64,000 bases of DNA from Platynereis dumerilii (taxonomy: Eukaryota; Annelida; Polychaeta; Phyllodocida; Nereididae). Both the position numbers and the translations under genes were made by a program. The stretch lies in assembly GCA_026936325.1 (NCBI GenBank), contig JAPTHN010000089.1:1-64000 (forward strand). Direction: 5' to 3'. Below are positions 1-11,239 of this stretch, piece after piece. The first letter of the stretch is position 1; each line of letters opens with the position of its first letter. The notes under the pieces were generated by a model. The model was not told where the DNA came from and made no database searches. It worked only from the letters and a program-made list of their open reading frames with translations.

Positions 1-107
1 TATTGTAAGAAAAAAGGCCATGAATTGAGTGAATGTAAAATTTTGAAAAAGAAGAATGAACAAAAGCAGGGAAATGGCCAGCAGCCTTCTCCGGGGACCG
101 AGAGCTG
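1..107 (+). mobile_element. Gag C-terminus, partial CCHC zinc knuckle
   Basis: The first codons read YCKKKGHELSEC followed by a lysine-rich tail, which matches the second half of a retroviral-type CX2CX4HX4C nucleocapsid knuckle. It precedes the protease, as expected for gag. Only the end is present, because the window starts inside the element. Confidence 0.7.
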
Positions 108-149
108 AGCTGCAAGGTAAAGAAAGGTCCCAAATTGGTTGGTATTCCT

Positions 150-480
150 AATGTTGCATATGTCAAGGTTGAAAATGAAACTGTACCCGCATTGATTGAT
201 ACAGGGTCACAAGTGACCACCATTGCATTGTCATTAGTTGAAAAAATTGGTTGTGAGTTGAAAGCATTGAAAAGCTTAACTGTGCACACCGCAGGTGGAA
301 ATGTTTTACCATATCTAGGCTATGTTGAAGTGACCATGGACTTGGCACCTGATGTAGGCACCCCCATGGATGTCCTTGCATTGGTTGTTGCCGATTCCAA
401 ATGTGATATGAATACTCCAGTAGTGGTTGGTACCAATGTACTGAATGTAGCTTATGATTCATTGATTACAGTGAAAGATT
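150..480 (+). mobile_element. Gypsy aspartic protease domain
   Basis: The translation has the aspartic protease active-site motif ALIDTGSQVTTI, followed by the glycine-containing strand region typical of retropepsins. In the family this domain matures the Gag and Pol polyproteins. It is part of the fossil element and lies directly before the RT domain. Confidence 0.88.
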
Positions 481-959
481 CCTTGGACAAATCTTTGTGT
501 AAAGCAATTAAATGCATGTCCATGGGTGATTGTTATGGTGTAGTAGGTCATGCCAAATCTACAAAAGTTGAAGTACTTCCCCCAAAGTCCAAAAGTTTTG
601 TGAGTGGCATTTCTAGGGCCGCTGCACATTGTTCACCAATCAGTGTGGTAACTGAGGAAAGTCCGCAAAGTCATTTGCCAGGTGGTGTGTTAGTCTCACA
701 ATGTTTGGTTAAGGTCGGAGGTCTTGGTAGCACCAGCAGGGTGTATGTTGAGTTAGTCAACACTTCTGATCGCGAGAGGCACATCCCAGCTGGAGTTGTG
801 CTGTGTAAGCTGCAAAAGGTTGATGTTGTTCCAGTTAAGTCTGATGTAGATTCTGTTACAGATGATAGTTGGTTGGAAAAATTCCATTGGCCTGAGGATG
901 CCAGACAAGCCGAAGCTGTCCGGAATCTGGTGAAAAGGTGGAAAGATGTTTTCTCTGTC

Positions 960-2300
960 CATGATCTTGATTACGGTAGGACTGACTTAGTTGAACACAA
1001 AATTAAGCTCATAGATGAGACGCCAATCAGGATACGTCACAGGCGAATTCCGCCTGCCATGTATGATGAGGTTAGGGCTTATCTTGATGAATTGTTAGCA
1101 GCTGGTCAGATCCGTCCTTCTCATAGTCCATGGAGTTTCCCTCTTGTCCTAGTTCGTAAAAAATGTGGAAATTTACGCCTGTGCATTGATTACAGGAAGT
1201 TGAATCAGCAGTGCATCCGGGATTTATTCCCTCTTCCTCGTCTCGAAGAGACAATGGACTCGTTGATTGGTGCTAAGTATTTTAGTCGGTTAGATTTGCG
1301 TTCCGGTTATTATCAGATCCCCATGTATGAACCACACAAGGAGAGGACCGCGTTTACGGCAGGACCCTTAGGATTTTTCGAGTGGAACTCGATGCCTATG
1401 GGCACCGTAAATGCGACAAGTACCTTTCAGAGGTTGATGCAGCAATGTTTGGGTAAAATGCATCTCAAGGAGTGTGTCGTTTTCCTCGATGATATCTTGG
1501 TGTACGCTGCGACGTTTGAAGAGCATTTGACTAGGTTAGAGAATGTGTTTCAGAGGTTGAGAGACTGTGGTCTGAAGCTCAAACCATCAAAATGTGAATT
1601 TTTGAAGTCCGAGTGTCAGTATTTAGGTCATATTGTCAGTGCGGAGGGCATCAGCACAGATCCGGAGAAAATTAGCAAAGTCGCCAATTGGAAAATTCCT
1701 GAAAATGCCAAAGAACTAGCCTCATTCTTAGGTTTTTCTGGATTCTATAGGAGGTACGTGGAGAAATTTAGCTCGGTTGCACGCCCTTTGCAGGATTTGT
1801 TGAAGTCTTCAGATGGAAAAGGTCCTATTGTTTGGTCTGCTGAGGCAGATGAGTCTTTCAGGATGTTGAAGTCAAAATTGACTTCAGCTCCAATTCTTGC
1901 TTATGCGGATTGTACTAAACCGTTTATATTACATGTAGATGCTTCTGGAAAAGGACTAGGAGGAATTTTGTATCAGGTCCAGGACGGCCGGAAGCGTGTA
2001 ATTGCTTATGCCAGTAGGGGTCTGAACGCAGCTGAGCGAAATTACCCTGCTCACAAAAGGGAATTTCTCGCCCTGAAATGGGCAATTGTGGAAAAATTTC
2101 ATGATTATTTGTATGGGAACATGTGTGATGTATATTCAGATTCAAATCCATTAACTTATGTTCTCAGTTCCGCTCGTTTAGATGCTACAGGTCACAGGTG
2201 GTTGGCGCAGTTATCTTCGTACAATTTCTCAGTCCATTACAAACCCGGTAAGAGTCATGTTGACGCTGATGCGTTGTCTCGGTTGGATTTGTTAGATTTA
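960..2300 (+). mobile_element. Gypsy reverse transcriptase and RNase H
   Basis: RT motifs are clear: LRLCIDYRKLN, SRLDLRSGYYQIP, the FLDD catalytic box in VVFLDDILVYA, and the LGHIVSAEGI region. RNase H follows, with HVDASGKGLGG, then KREFLALKWA, YSDSNPLTY and the DALSR end motif. This is the standard order in Ty3/Gypsy pol. Confidence 0.95.
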
Positions 2301-2599
2301 GATAGCGAGGTTTCTCATGCTATTTGTAGATCTCTTCAGGTTGAGTCTGGGTTTTGTCATACTCTTCCCCTTGGCGCAGGAGTCGAGGACGATATCTTGG
2401 GTAGTACAGTTGTCAGTAGTGTGTTTGATGGTGATGCTGGTTCACGTCAGGATGAAGATCCAGTGATAGGCAAGGTCAAGCACTGTGTGAAGACTGATTT
2501 CAGATTATCCAAGGAAGAATGGAGAGAGGCCGATCCTGAAGTAAGGAAATTGCTCAACCAACCGCACCGGCTGAAGATTGTTGATGATGTTTTGTTCAA

Positions 2600-3470
2600 G
2601 GAGAGAAAGGTGAAGTTCTGCAGTTTGTGGTCCCAAAAGCATTCAGGAGAGCCATGTTTGAGAGTCTACATCACAACATGGGACACCCTGGCAGGGACAA
2701 AACTTCAATCCTCCACAGTGAAAGATGTTACTGGCCATCTATGCTGCGTGATGTGGAAACAATGGTGAGTAAATGTCGGAGATGTATCTGCAGAAAATCC
2801 AGGGCAACAACAGCTCCATTGACTCCCATCATCACGTCACAGCCGTTGGAATTGGTATGTTTAGACTACTTATTGGTTGAACCATCGGCTGGTTATGAGC
2901 ACTTGTTGGTCATTACGGACCATTTCACCAAGTTCGCCAAGGTCATACCCACCAAAAATGAGTCGGCGCTGACAACTGCTCGGGCACTCTACGATAACTT
3001 CATCACTGTGTATGGCATCCCACAGCGCATCCACAGCGATCAGGGTCGCTGCTTTGAAAGCAAAATCATCAAAGAATTGTGTGGACTGACAGGGATGACT
3101 AAGTCACGCACAACCCCATATCATCCAATGGGAAATGGGGCCTGTGAACGTTTCAATCAATCATTGTTGAAGTTATTGGGCACCCTGGCAAATGATCAGA
3201 AGGCTAAGTGGAAATCTCATCTTCCGTCACTTGTCCATTCTTACAATTGTACTCCTCATGATGCCACAGGGTTCGCCCCGTATGAACTAATGTTCGGACG
3301 CAAACCAATGCTTCCAGTGGATGCAGAGATTAAGCCTTCATCAAAGGACAAGTCAAGCCTGACAAAATTTGCTGAAGACCTGAAGAAGCAGGTCGAGTAT
3401 GTGAACGGTTTGGCTAAGAAGCGCATGGAACAGAAAGCATCAAGTGCAAAGGAATGGTACGATTCACATG
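2600..3470 (+). mobile_element. Gypsy integrase (HHCC and DDE core)
   Basis: An HHCC zinc-binding region is seen, with HHNMGHPGRDKT followed by CRRCICRK. The DDE core has DYLLVEPSAGYEHLLVITDH, then HSDQGRCFESK and the glutamate region HPMGNGACERFNQSL. These are typical of Metaviridae integrases. Confidence 0.93.
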
Positions 3471-3532
3471 TGGCATAGCCAAATTAACTGAGGCCTCAGA
3501 AAGTAATAATGAACAAAGTGTGTTATAAATAA
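3465..3532 (+). repeat. 67-bp sequence also present inverted at 5218-5285
   Basis: This stretch is the reverse complement of 5218-5285, with a single mismatch in about 67 bp. The second copy lies within the probable LTR. The near identity implies a recent origin. It could be an inverted LTR fragment copied into the internal region, or a small element present twice. Confidence 0.85.
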
Positions 3533-3539
3533 TGCCATA

Positions 3540-4247
3540 CTTCAAATTGGAGACACTGTATTGGTCAGGAAAACTGCAGCGACTGGAAGAGAGAAGTTGG
3601 CAGACAAGTGGGTGGATGAGGTGTATGTTGTTTTGTCACAGCCAAATCCGCAGGTAGCAGTTTATACTGTTAAGCCACTGTCTGGAGAGGGGAGAGAACG
3701 CACCCTTCACAGAAATCTGCTGCTTCCCATTCTTCTAGATGAACAAGATGAACTTCCAAGTCTGGAGCCAACAGGGAAAGTGAGGAAACCAGTTAGGACA
3801 AGGAAATCTCCAGCAGAGAGAATATCAGCTGAGTCATCCAATTCCAGTAGTGAATCTGAAGATGAAATTTTCCTATCTCCTTTGTTCAACCATGGTGACC
3901 ACGGAATCCCAAGTCCATCTTCAAGAGCTTCAGTTTCTTCCCCTCCAGCCTCCAATCCATCCTCTCCAGCAAGACGTTTGACAACTCCAAGTATTGACCC
4001 ACCTGCAGTTCTGCCTGCAGTTCCTCCTGCAGTTCCGTCTGCAGCCCCTCCTGTAGCTCTTCCTACAGCTCCCCCTGCAGATCCTGCAACCCCTTCAGGG
4101 ACACTTGCAGCTGCACCTCAGCAGTTGGAATCTGAGGGGAGCAGAGCATCTTCACCTTCATCTTTGCCCAGGAGGTCAACTCGGGTCAACTTGGGTCAAA
4201 TGCCTAAGCGTTTCGGCGATTTTATTATGTCTCATTTTGTCAAATAA
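3540..4247 (+). mobile_element. Gypsy integrase C-terminal GPY/F-like part with Pro/Ser-rich tail
   Basis: The segment encodes a GPY/F-like module (KLADKWVDEVYVVLSQ, then the RTLHRNLLLPI motif). A long serine/proline/alanine-rich tail follows, with repeats of PPA(V/A)(L/P)P. In Gypsy elements this module ends integrase and often ends pol. No chromodomain was recognised in the tail. Confidence 0.75.
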
Positions 4248-4435
4248 TTTCTGTGATATTGTATTTTTGTACATAGCTTTTTCTGATTTTGTAGATATAG
4301 AGGGCTCAGGAGTTTAATTTTGGCATAGTTTTTCTCGTACCTTAGTTGTATTATGAATTTTGTGTTTTTCTCTCATTTCCATTTTTGTCTGTATATGTCC
4401 AACTGAGGACAGTTGTTTCTTTTCACCTGGGGCTA

Positions 4436-5429
4436 TGTGACAGCATATTTTATCGCTTGCTCGATTCCCAGCTCTGTGAGACTATGCTGCTGGTATTAAC
4501 ACCAGATGACAGCACGTTCCAGTACTCAGTTTACCACATCTGCTAATAGGGACTTAATCCCTTCACAGTCAACAAAACTGTTCAGCAGCTCTTTTTCTAT
4601 GTCATTCCTATCTGAGCTGCTGATCAAGCAACTTAGTGCTGTACTTTGACCATTCAACTTTTGTATATCAGGTATGTTCCATTTATTTCATATTCTCATA
4701 ATATCACAATATTTCAGTCTATACATATTTGTGCCCAGTTAGAATTAATTAATTAGTATCGAGTAAATAATAAGTATTTGTATCTTAGCCTGTATAGCAT
4801 ACAAGTGCTCATGGCTATTATTTACCATTTTCACTACTTTGTCAATTATTTGCCACTTATTTAGCAAGTTACTTATGTTAGTTATCTATTGGTTTAAGGT
4901 TGCCACTTGGGTAGTGTGCAGTCCTCGACTTGTGGGACTTGGTTATTTGTAACTTGCTGCCCATTGCTTCCTTGTCAAGAAACCCCTTTCAGGGTAAGGT
5001 GTTTAACTTGTTGCTTACTTCTTATGGTATTTAATTACACTTTGGTGGTAAATGACTTTGAATAATTATTTCATGGTTTATGAGTTTAGTATTTGCACTT
5101 TGCATTAATGTGCAATGTTACTCTGGGTTACTTTATGACTTGTCGGTTTTGTACATTTATTGGGTAATTATATGGTTGTTACTTAGTAATCTTTAGCTTC
5201 ATCATATTAGTATAACTATATTTATAACACACTTTGTTCATTATTACTTTCTGAGGTCTCAGTTAATTTGGCTATGCCACATGTGACTTAATGTACATTA
5301 TTTATGACACGTCACTTACTCCCTTGTTCTTTTCCTGTTTTACAGGGTTTCTTCTGTGATTTATTCTGCAATAAAGTATCAAACTTCAAGAATTGTGGTT
5401 GTCAACTATATTTCCCTAAAACAGTAACA
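4436..5429 (+). repeat. Probable 3' LTR of the Gypsy element
   Basis: The stretch begins TGTGACAGCA just after a purine-containing tract and ends AACAGTAACA, which fits the TG...CA rule for LTRs. An AATAAAG polyadenylation-like signal lies near the end, at about 5370. The boundaries are tentative because the 5' LTR is outside the window and no target-site duplication can be checked. Confidence 0.5.
5218..5285 (-). repeat. Inverted partner of the 67-bp repeat at 3465-3532
   Basis: See 3465-3532. The pair differs at one position only and lies about 1.75 kb apart in opposite orientation. Confidence 0.85.
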
Positions 5430-6913
5430 TCAGAAGTTAATGTACCTTTAAATTCTATAAATACTTTTGACATCAAAATCCGTAGTGAATCGTTGTCCAT
5501 CATTCACAATAATTTCACATATTGCACAGCAGCTTGACCAATGACCACTGACCAGGGGTATTTCCATATTTCCATTTGTTGTGTATGAAAAGATCTTAAA
5601 AGACCACAACTCACCAGGGAGGGGACAAGGGGGCGAACAGATGGGCTAGTTTGGCGACCAGGGAGGCACGGGCCGTCCACACATGGCGCCCTGCTTTCTT
5701 TTTCATAGCTTTTCACGGATTCCATTGATCATTTGAAAGAGACTGTGCTGCCCCCTTTAGGCCAGCATTTCCATCACTGCTCATCATTGTTCGTCCCTAG
5801 TGATGCGGATGGACCTGGCCCTGTCTCTGTATCCGCCTAATCGACTGGAAGGGATGGACAGGTGATGGGGGCTGGTGTTGGGGGGGGGGGGGTAATCTTG
5901 TCAGGGGCTATACTGTATGCTGTATGGGAGCTATAGGGACAGGGAGGGCTATGGGGGGGGGGGTATTGTCAAATCAGCAGAACATTGCAAAAGAGCCATG
6001 AAATGTCCTGGGAATCCACAGCCAGCCATTTTATGGGATGATGCATTTATGTTGCATTCTGCCCTCCTCATTAATAACCCAACTCCAGTCAAGTTGAGTC
6101 AACTGACATCACCATTTGTACCGGGAGCCATTATTTCCCAGCAACTGGTTAATGGATGTCTTTATGTGACATGGGGTTGCAATTCACAAGTCAAAAATCA
6201 ACACTAAGAAAATTTCACAAAAAGACTCAGAAAGTCACAGAAAAGCCATTGCAAGTCACAGAATGTCACAGAAAGCTTATTAAAATCATTAAAAAAGTTC
6301 TAGAATTAAGGAAGTCACACAAAGATTCAAAAAAGTCATCATGAAGTCACCAAGTCTGAGAAAGTCAAAAGGTATCTTTCTTGACACAGAAAGTCGCACG
6401 ACACAACTTTTGATGAATCACAGAAAGTTGCAGAAGAGAAGTACAGAATAGCTCACAGCCATAGAAATTAAAACCCAGATTGAAAGATACCCTAGAAAAA
6501 CTTTTCTCCAATGCTCTGAGGTCAATACCCCTAACCATTTAGGTACAATATCGATTTGAGCAAAGTGGACCAATCATTCATCCAAAAAGACCAGAAAATC
6601 ATAATAACACTTGGAAATTTTAATCCAGATGCAACCAATAGCATGATAGACATAAAAACAGTGACGCTGCAATTTTTAGAAAATCATTTTAATCAACACC
6701 ACAAAACTGACTTGCAATCAGTGCTAACAACATGCTTCATAAAATGCCATATCGTAGAAAAGCAAAATAAAAACAGCACATGGTGCCTACTGGTCATTTG
6801 TATATTTACAATTTCTGTATATATTCTCAATATCAACTGGAATGTTGACAAGTTATAGCACTCAAATATTATTTGAGTTTTAACAGGCCTGTTAAATAAC
6901 TCATTATTCATTA
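5430..6913. other. Gene-free stretch with poly-G tracts and degenerate CACAGAAAGT repeats
   Basis: No convincing exon was found. Runs of 9-13 G occur near 5880-5895 and 5955-5965. From about 6190 to 6440 the sequence is a degenerate tandem array of a motif like TCACAGAAAGTCACAGAAAG. Open frames here are short and show no family resemblance. Confidence 0.6.
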
Positions 6914-7386
6914 AGTTACCCTGAATGATGATCAGGTTTCAAATAAAATGTTTCTTAATTTTCACATATTCTTCTGTATAGTGGCCGTCTTGCTTAGTGT
7001 GTGAAGTTTCTTTGCTGTGGGATGAGTTTTTCTTACTGAAACAGGCCTTTAAATGCACTAAATGACCCCTAGATTTATTTCGGGTACGCACGGAAAAAAA
7101 TCAACAGGTTTGCTTGCTATCAGCTTTGTGACGTCATCAGCATTGTTACAATTTATTAACTTGTAACAATATCTTTATAACAATGGATATTGTGACGTCA
7201 CCTATAATGGATGTGCTGGAGGATGGAGACACTATCAAGAAAAATATAGGAAATATACTAAATAATTTATGTAAGAAAAGAAATAGTTAAAGAAATCAGT
7301 TAAAAATATTATTGATCATAAGTTTATGATATAACACTCAGAAAATCGCCCATATTTAGCCAAGGATTTTATCATTCAGGGTAACT
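6914..7386 (+). mobile_element. MITE copy A (473 bp, TIR AGTTACCCTGAATGAT)
   Basis: The element starts AGTTACCCTGAATGAT and ends with its reverse complement, ATCATTCAGGGTAACT. It is flanked by TTA on the left and TTAA on the right. A second copy in the opposite orientation lies at 32531-33000 and is flanked by TTAA on both sides. There is no coding capacity. TTAA points to piggyBac-type integration; a 3-bp TTA duplication would instead fit PIF/Harbinger. Confidence 0.88.
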
Positions 7387-7529
7387 TTAAGGGGGTCAAT
7401 ACTGCAAATTGTGCCTGTGGAAGAAACAGCTTATATTTGCACAGATTGCATCTAAAAACACTGTGTAAACTCTCAACATTGTAAGTCTTTGTAACCTAAT
7501 AAATTCTATAAATGACATGTACAATAAAC

Positions 7530-10500
7530 TCAGTTCTTTCCTTGCTTGTACCTCTGCTTCCCAGAGCTGGCTCTCCCCCTTGGTCTCATTTTCACACCAG
7601 AGGGCTCCTCTGCTTGACTGGTGTCGCCCTCTGCTGAGGAGTCCCCCTCTGAAAAAGAAGAATGGTGTCCTCAAAAACATTCCAATGGCTTTAAGTTGAA
7701 CATAATTATAAATTGAGATAAAAGTAGAAATTAAAGTTGCATGTTTGCATAAATTCCAAGAAGTTACCTCCTCCAAATAAATCTACTGGTTCATCTAAAA
7801 GGCCTGTCCGAGTACTTTGTTGAAAATATCTGAAAATATTCAAGAATGACTTCAATAAACCATCTAATAACTCACACAGCAAATAAAGCTATCTGAATAA
7901 GCAAACAGATAAAGCATAGAATTATCTGAAGCATTAAATTATTAAGCACTCAAACAATCACTCACCTGTACGCTAGTGCTAATGCATATCCTATTCCTGT
8001 TAGGGCGACTACTATTATTATTTTTAAGGCCATAAACTGCAAAAGAGGCAAATTATACAATTGTTTTTATATGTACAAAGAACTTGCGCTTAACACTAAA
8101 AGTGTGAAAAAAAATCTTAATTAAATTTGAAAAGATACAGAGAGCAAATTCAATAGGCTTATAAGTTTTTTTCTAATTTTGATAGATTACATTCTTCCAA
8201 TATGAACCAATTTGCCTTTAAAATTGACCAGGGGTGTCGGTTTAATTTTTTTTTAAAGGTGTAAATGCACCTCAAAGGCCCGGAACCTTTACAGCAGGGG
8301 GTCCGCAGACTGCTGCCTATTGTTTTACTTAAAACATTTGGCAAAAGGAGGCAGAGCAAATTCTCACCACTGCCACCAGCCCTGCACTGACACCCCTGTT
8401 TGCGACTGCTTTTCTGAATTATTGTGCATTTTGTTTGCTGAGAAGAGAACACTCCCCATGGTAGACGACTGGATGATAGCTAAAGCAGGGACCAGTGTAT
8501 TAGAATTGTATCATTCAGATTCATACCTGTATAGCAGGCGTTTCTGTGGCTAACTCATCTCCGACCACAATTAGCAATCCTGTGACTAAACCAACTCCCG
8601 ACCCTATCCAAGGCATTCTCTGTTCCTCTGAAAAAATAAACAAGCTTAAAATGACAAAATCATTAATTGTTATGACAAATCTTATATCTCTGGACAAAAC
8701 AGCTGAGGCAAGTACTAAAGATACACTGAACGTTCATTGCACAATGAAAGTTTGTGGGTTTCGTTTCGGACGTTTAAACACATGCAGCCGTTACACATAT
8801 TACACGGAGCTGTTTTTTGGCAGCATAAATGCATACTCTACTATCGGTCAGATTATTAGAAATTGGCCTTTTTTAAATGTTTGATGACAATTGTCTTAAT
8901 TTTAAGTCACACCAAAATAATAGCTTTTTTTTTTACCACAATATTTTACATTTCATATGTTTACTTTACATATTTTTTTTTTACAGTTTGAGTGAAGAAC
9001 CTACTTGTTTTCTGGTCAATATAACTTTTGTTGGCCTTTCCTAAGGCATCTTGAAGACCTTTATCGGTGGGGTCTATACTCAGGGCACACTGAAACAGAA
9101 ATCAACACATTACTCTGAGATGACATCTATAGTGACCCATCAGTGCCAGATTGTATCAACGCTTAACATGGGTTATCCTAAAGTGGTTAACTCCTATAAC
9201 TTTTCTATTAATTGGGTTACTGGGAAAATAATTTAGTCATTACATAACATGAGGTCAGCTTAAAACATGGCTAAGTTATTTTCCCCAGTAACCCTGTTAA
9301 AAGCAGGGCTTTGGAGTCAGGTGTTTAGTGAACCGACTCCGACTCCTGACTCCTTTGGCTTTCTGAAAAGCGACTCCGACTCCGACTCCTTAGGTCTCCT
9401 GAATTACGACTCCGACTCCGACTCCCGACTCCGCTTATCGGTATTATTGCACACAAATATTACATGATTAAAAGGGGAGAAAAAGTAGTTCTACAAAGTT
9501 TTCATTGGATTTTGAATATGAATAATTCTATAAGAAAGTTTGAGAAACATTTCAAATTTTTGTAACTGGGTTTTTGTAAATTATTTTGATTATTTGTAGG
9601 AGTCAGGAGTCATCAATTTAATTTTCGACTCCGACTCCGACTCCACCTGAAAGTCAAAGTTCGACTCCGACTCCGACTCCACCCAAAAACCTCCGACCCC
9701 ACGACTCCGACTCCCGACTCCGACTCCAAAGCCCTGGTTAAAAGTAAAGTTGTTGGAGCTAACCACTTCAGGATAACCTGTGTTAAGTGTTGATACAATC
9801 TGGCACAGGCCTTTGTGGATCTCCCAACTAGAACTGTTTGATGATGTATGTTTTGAAACAACAAATTATGTAACATACCTTATATGACTGGACAGCTTCC
9901 TTATAATGCTCAGTTTTAAACTCCACCTCGCCTCTCCTGAAATAGCCCTGGAATGACAAAGAAATGGAAATTTGACTTATATAATGTTACGTACACAGTA
10001 GGGACGGTCGCAGGCATCCCACCCACCAGGAGAAATTTTTCATATTCTTAGATGTTAATTTTATCATCGCGGGGTCGAATAACATCGAGCGATATGCGTC
10101 CCGCAACGCGATAACCCGATACACCCCCCCCCCCCTGGCAGTGGCATTTTCTGGATACCTCCAAGGTACACAGATCTACAATTACCAGGTAAAGGTACTA
10201 ATCCCTAGAACAAACAGTGTGCCATGTGAGAGGAAATACTTTTCAAAAACAATCTGAATCCCGGATTATAATGTATAAAGCTACATATGATATTAGCGCC
10301 AATAATGCCCAATATCATTGGGGCCAATATGACAATGTACTTATATTTTCATAAGTATTTACAGTACCAGTGTTAATTAAGGGAGGTGGGTACGACGTTG
10401 AATTAATTAAATAATTTTATTTTGCATGTGTCTAGGCCTTGCCTAGAATTGAGATTTGAGAAAACCTAGATATTATGTGTAACAAAATATCAATGACACT

Positions 10501-11239
10501 CCTGCAGGCCTAGCTATTTAATTTGATTTTTTCACCTTGGGCCAGTCGGGCTGCAACTGAATGACTGCATTGGCATCTTGTAATGCGCTGTAGTACTGGT
10601 CTGTCTTGAGGAAGGCCAGCGACCGATTACTCAAGATCTGGTAGTTCCGAGGTTCCTGCTTCAAGGCGTGTGTGTAGATGATGGCCGCTTCGAAGAACTT
10701 GGATTCCTTGACGCAGTCATTGCCCATCTTCTTGAGCTGTTCTGCGGACTGCAATAAAAAAAGGATGATGTACCACTTTAAATGCAACGACATCAAACAG
10801 AGAAGTAATTCCAAAATTTAATCTTTCAATTGTCAAAGTATCTGCATGATCTGATAATATATCTATAGGGCCTAGGAAGCATTATTATTTTTTTTTTTTT
10901 GTGATTCCATAATAATGCAATCACTCATTGACTGCCAAAGACGGAAAAACTTTGAAAAATTGTGTTAGTTTTAATTAATGAATATGCAAGCACTGAATAG
11001 AACAGGTGAAGTATAGTGACAATAATTTTTCTACTGTAGGAGGACATTGTCACTGCAGTGTCATACCTGCACTGTCCTGCAGGCTGCAGTGTGACCATTT
11101 AAAGACCTTTAAATGTACATTTTGATGTGCAAAACAAACCAAGACCTCTCCAAAACCCCAGCTACATCTCACCAATCAAGCAAATTCTAAGCATTAAAAC
11201 ATTGCATAAACAGCCCCCTACCTTGCCATGAATATCCAT
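7530..11239 (-). CDS. TPR co-chaperone-like membrane protein (three TPRs, two TM segments), 240 aa
   Basis: The exons, in gene order on the minus strand, are 11239-11222, 10748-10536, 9947-9879, 9089-9005, 8627-8527, 8036-7966, 7814-7768 and 7648-7530. They join in phase (723 nt including TGA). The start is ATG in MDIHGK. Residues about 8-110 form three TPRs. They carry K/N (KKMGN), N (LSNRS) and K/R (KGYFRR) at carboxylate-clamp positions, the set that binds the C-terminal EEVD of Hsp70/Hsp90. Two hydrophobic segments follow, at about 136-155 and 163-185. The tail is acidic, then basic, ending KQRYKQGKN. I infer a membrane-anchored chaperone adaptor with the TPRs in the cytosol. The organelle is unknown and I do not recognise a named orthologue. 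Some introns contain MITEs. Confidence 0.85.
8229..8398. mobile_element. Possible hAT-like MITE in an intron of the TPR gene
   Basis: The stretch begins CAGGGGTGTC and ends GACACCCCTG, a 10-bp terminal inverted repeat of hAT style. It is about 170 bp long. The flanking 8-mers do not match well, so no clear target-site duplication supports it. Confidence 0.45.
9143..9806. mobile_element. Older fold-back element interrupted by a hAT MITE
   Basis: The ends are long imperfect inverted repeats. GTGCCAGATTGTATCAACGC at the left is matched by its reverse complement, with ACACTTAAC-type changes, at the right, extending over about 50 bp (shared block GTTATCCT(A/G)AAGTGGTTA). Without the nested 433-bp element and one copy of its duplication, the fold-back is about 220 bp. 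No clear target-site duplication was found for the outer element. Confidence 0.75.
9304..9736. mobile_element. hAT MITE with GACTCC hexamer arrays and perfect 8-bp TSD
   Basis: The element starts CAGGGCTTTGGAGTC and ends GACTCCAAAGCCCTG. It is flanked on both sides by GTTAAAAG (9296-9303 and 9737-9744), an exact 8-bp duplication as produced by hAT transposases. Both arms are arrays of the hexamer GACTCC or its complement. It is nested inside the older fold-back element and lies in an intron of the TPR gene. Confidence 0.93.

Larger units (their letters stand above)
1..5429 (+). mobile_element. Ty3/Gypsy LTR retrotransposon fossil, 5' part outside the window
   Basis: The region encodes, in order, the end of a gag zinc knuckle, an aspartic protease, reverse transcriptase, RNase H, integrase and a GPY/F-like C-terminal part, followed by a probable LTR. 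The order PR-RT-RH-IN is that of Ty3/Gypsy (Metaviridae). No envelope gene is seen. The element looks broken, with about two or three interruptions in pol, but is otherwise well preserved and so probably fairly young. Its 5' LTR and most of gag lie left of the window, so LTR divergence cannot be used for dating here. The exact Gypsy clade was not settled. Confidence 0.93.

Noticed and set aside
5917-6344. Small plus-strand ORFs
   Set aside because: They cover G runs and the degenerate CACAGAAAGT repeat and have no family resemblance.
7396-7776. Minus-strand ORF of 126 aa
   Set aside because: It runs through the final exon and an intron of the TPR gene in the wrong frame. The spliced frame explains the region.
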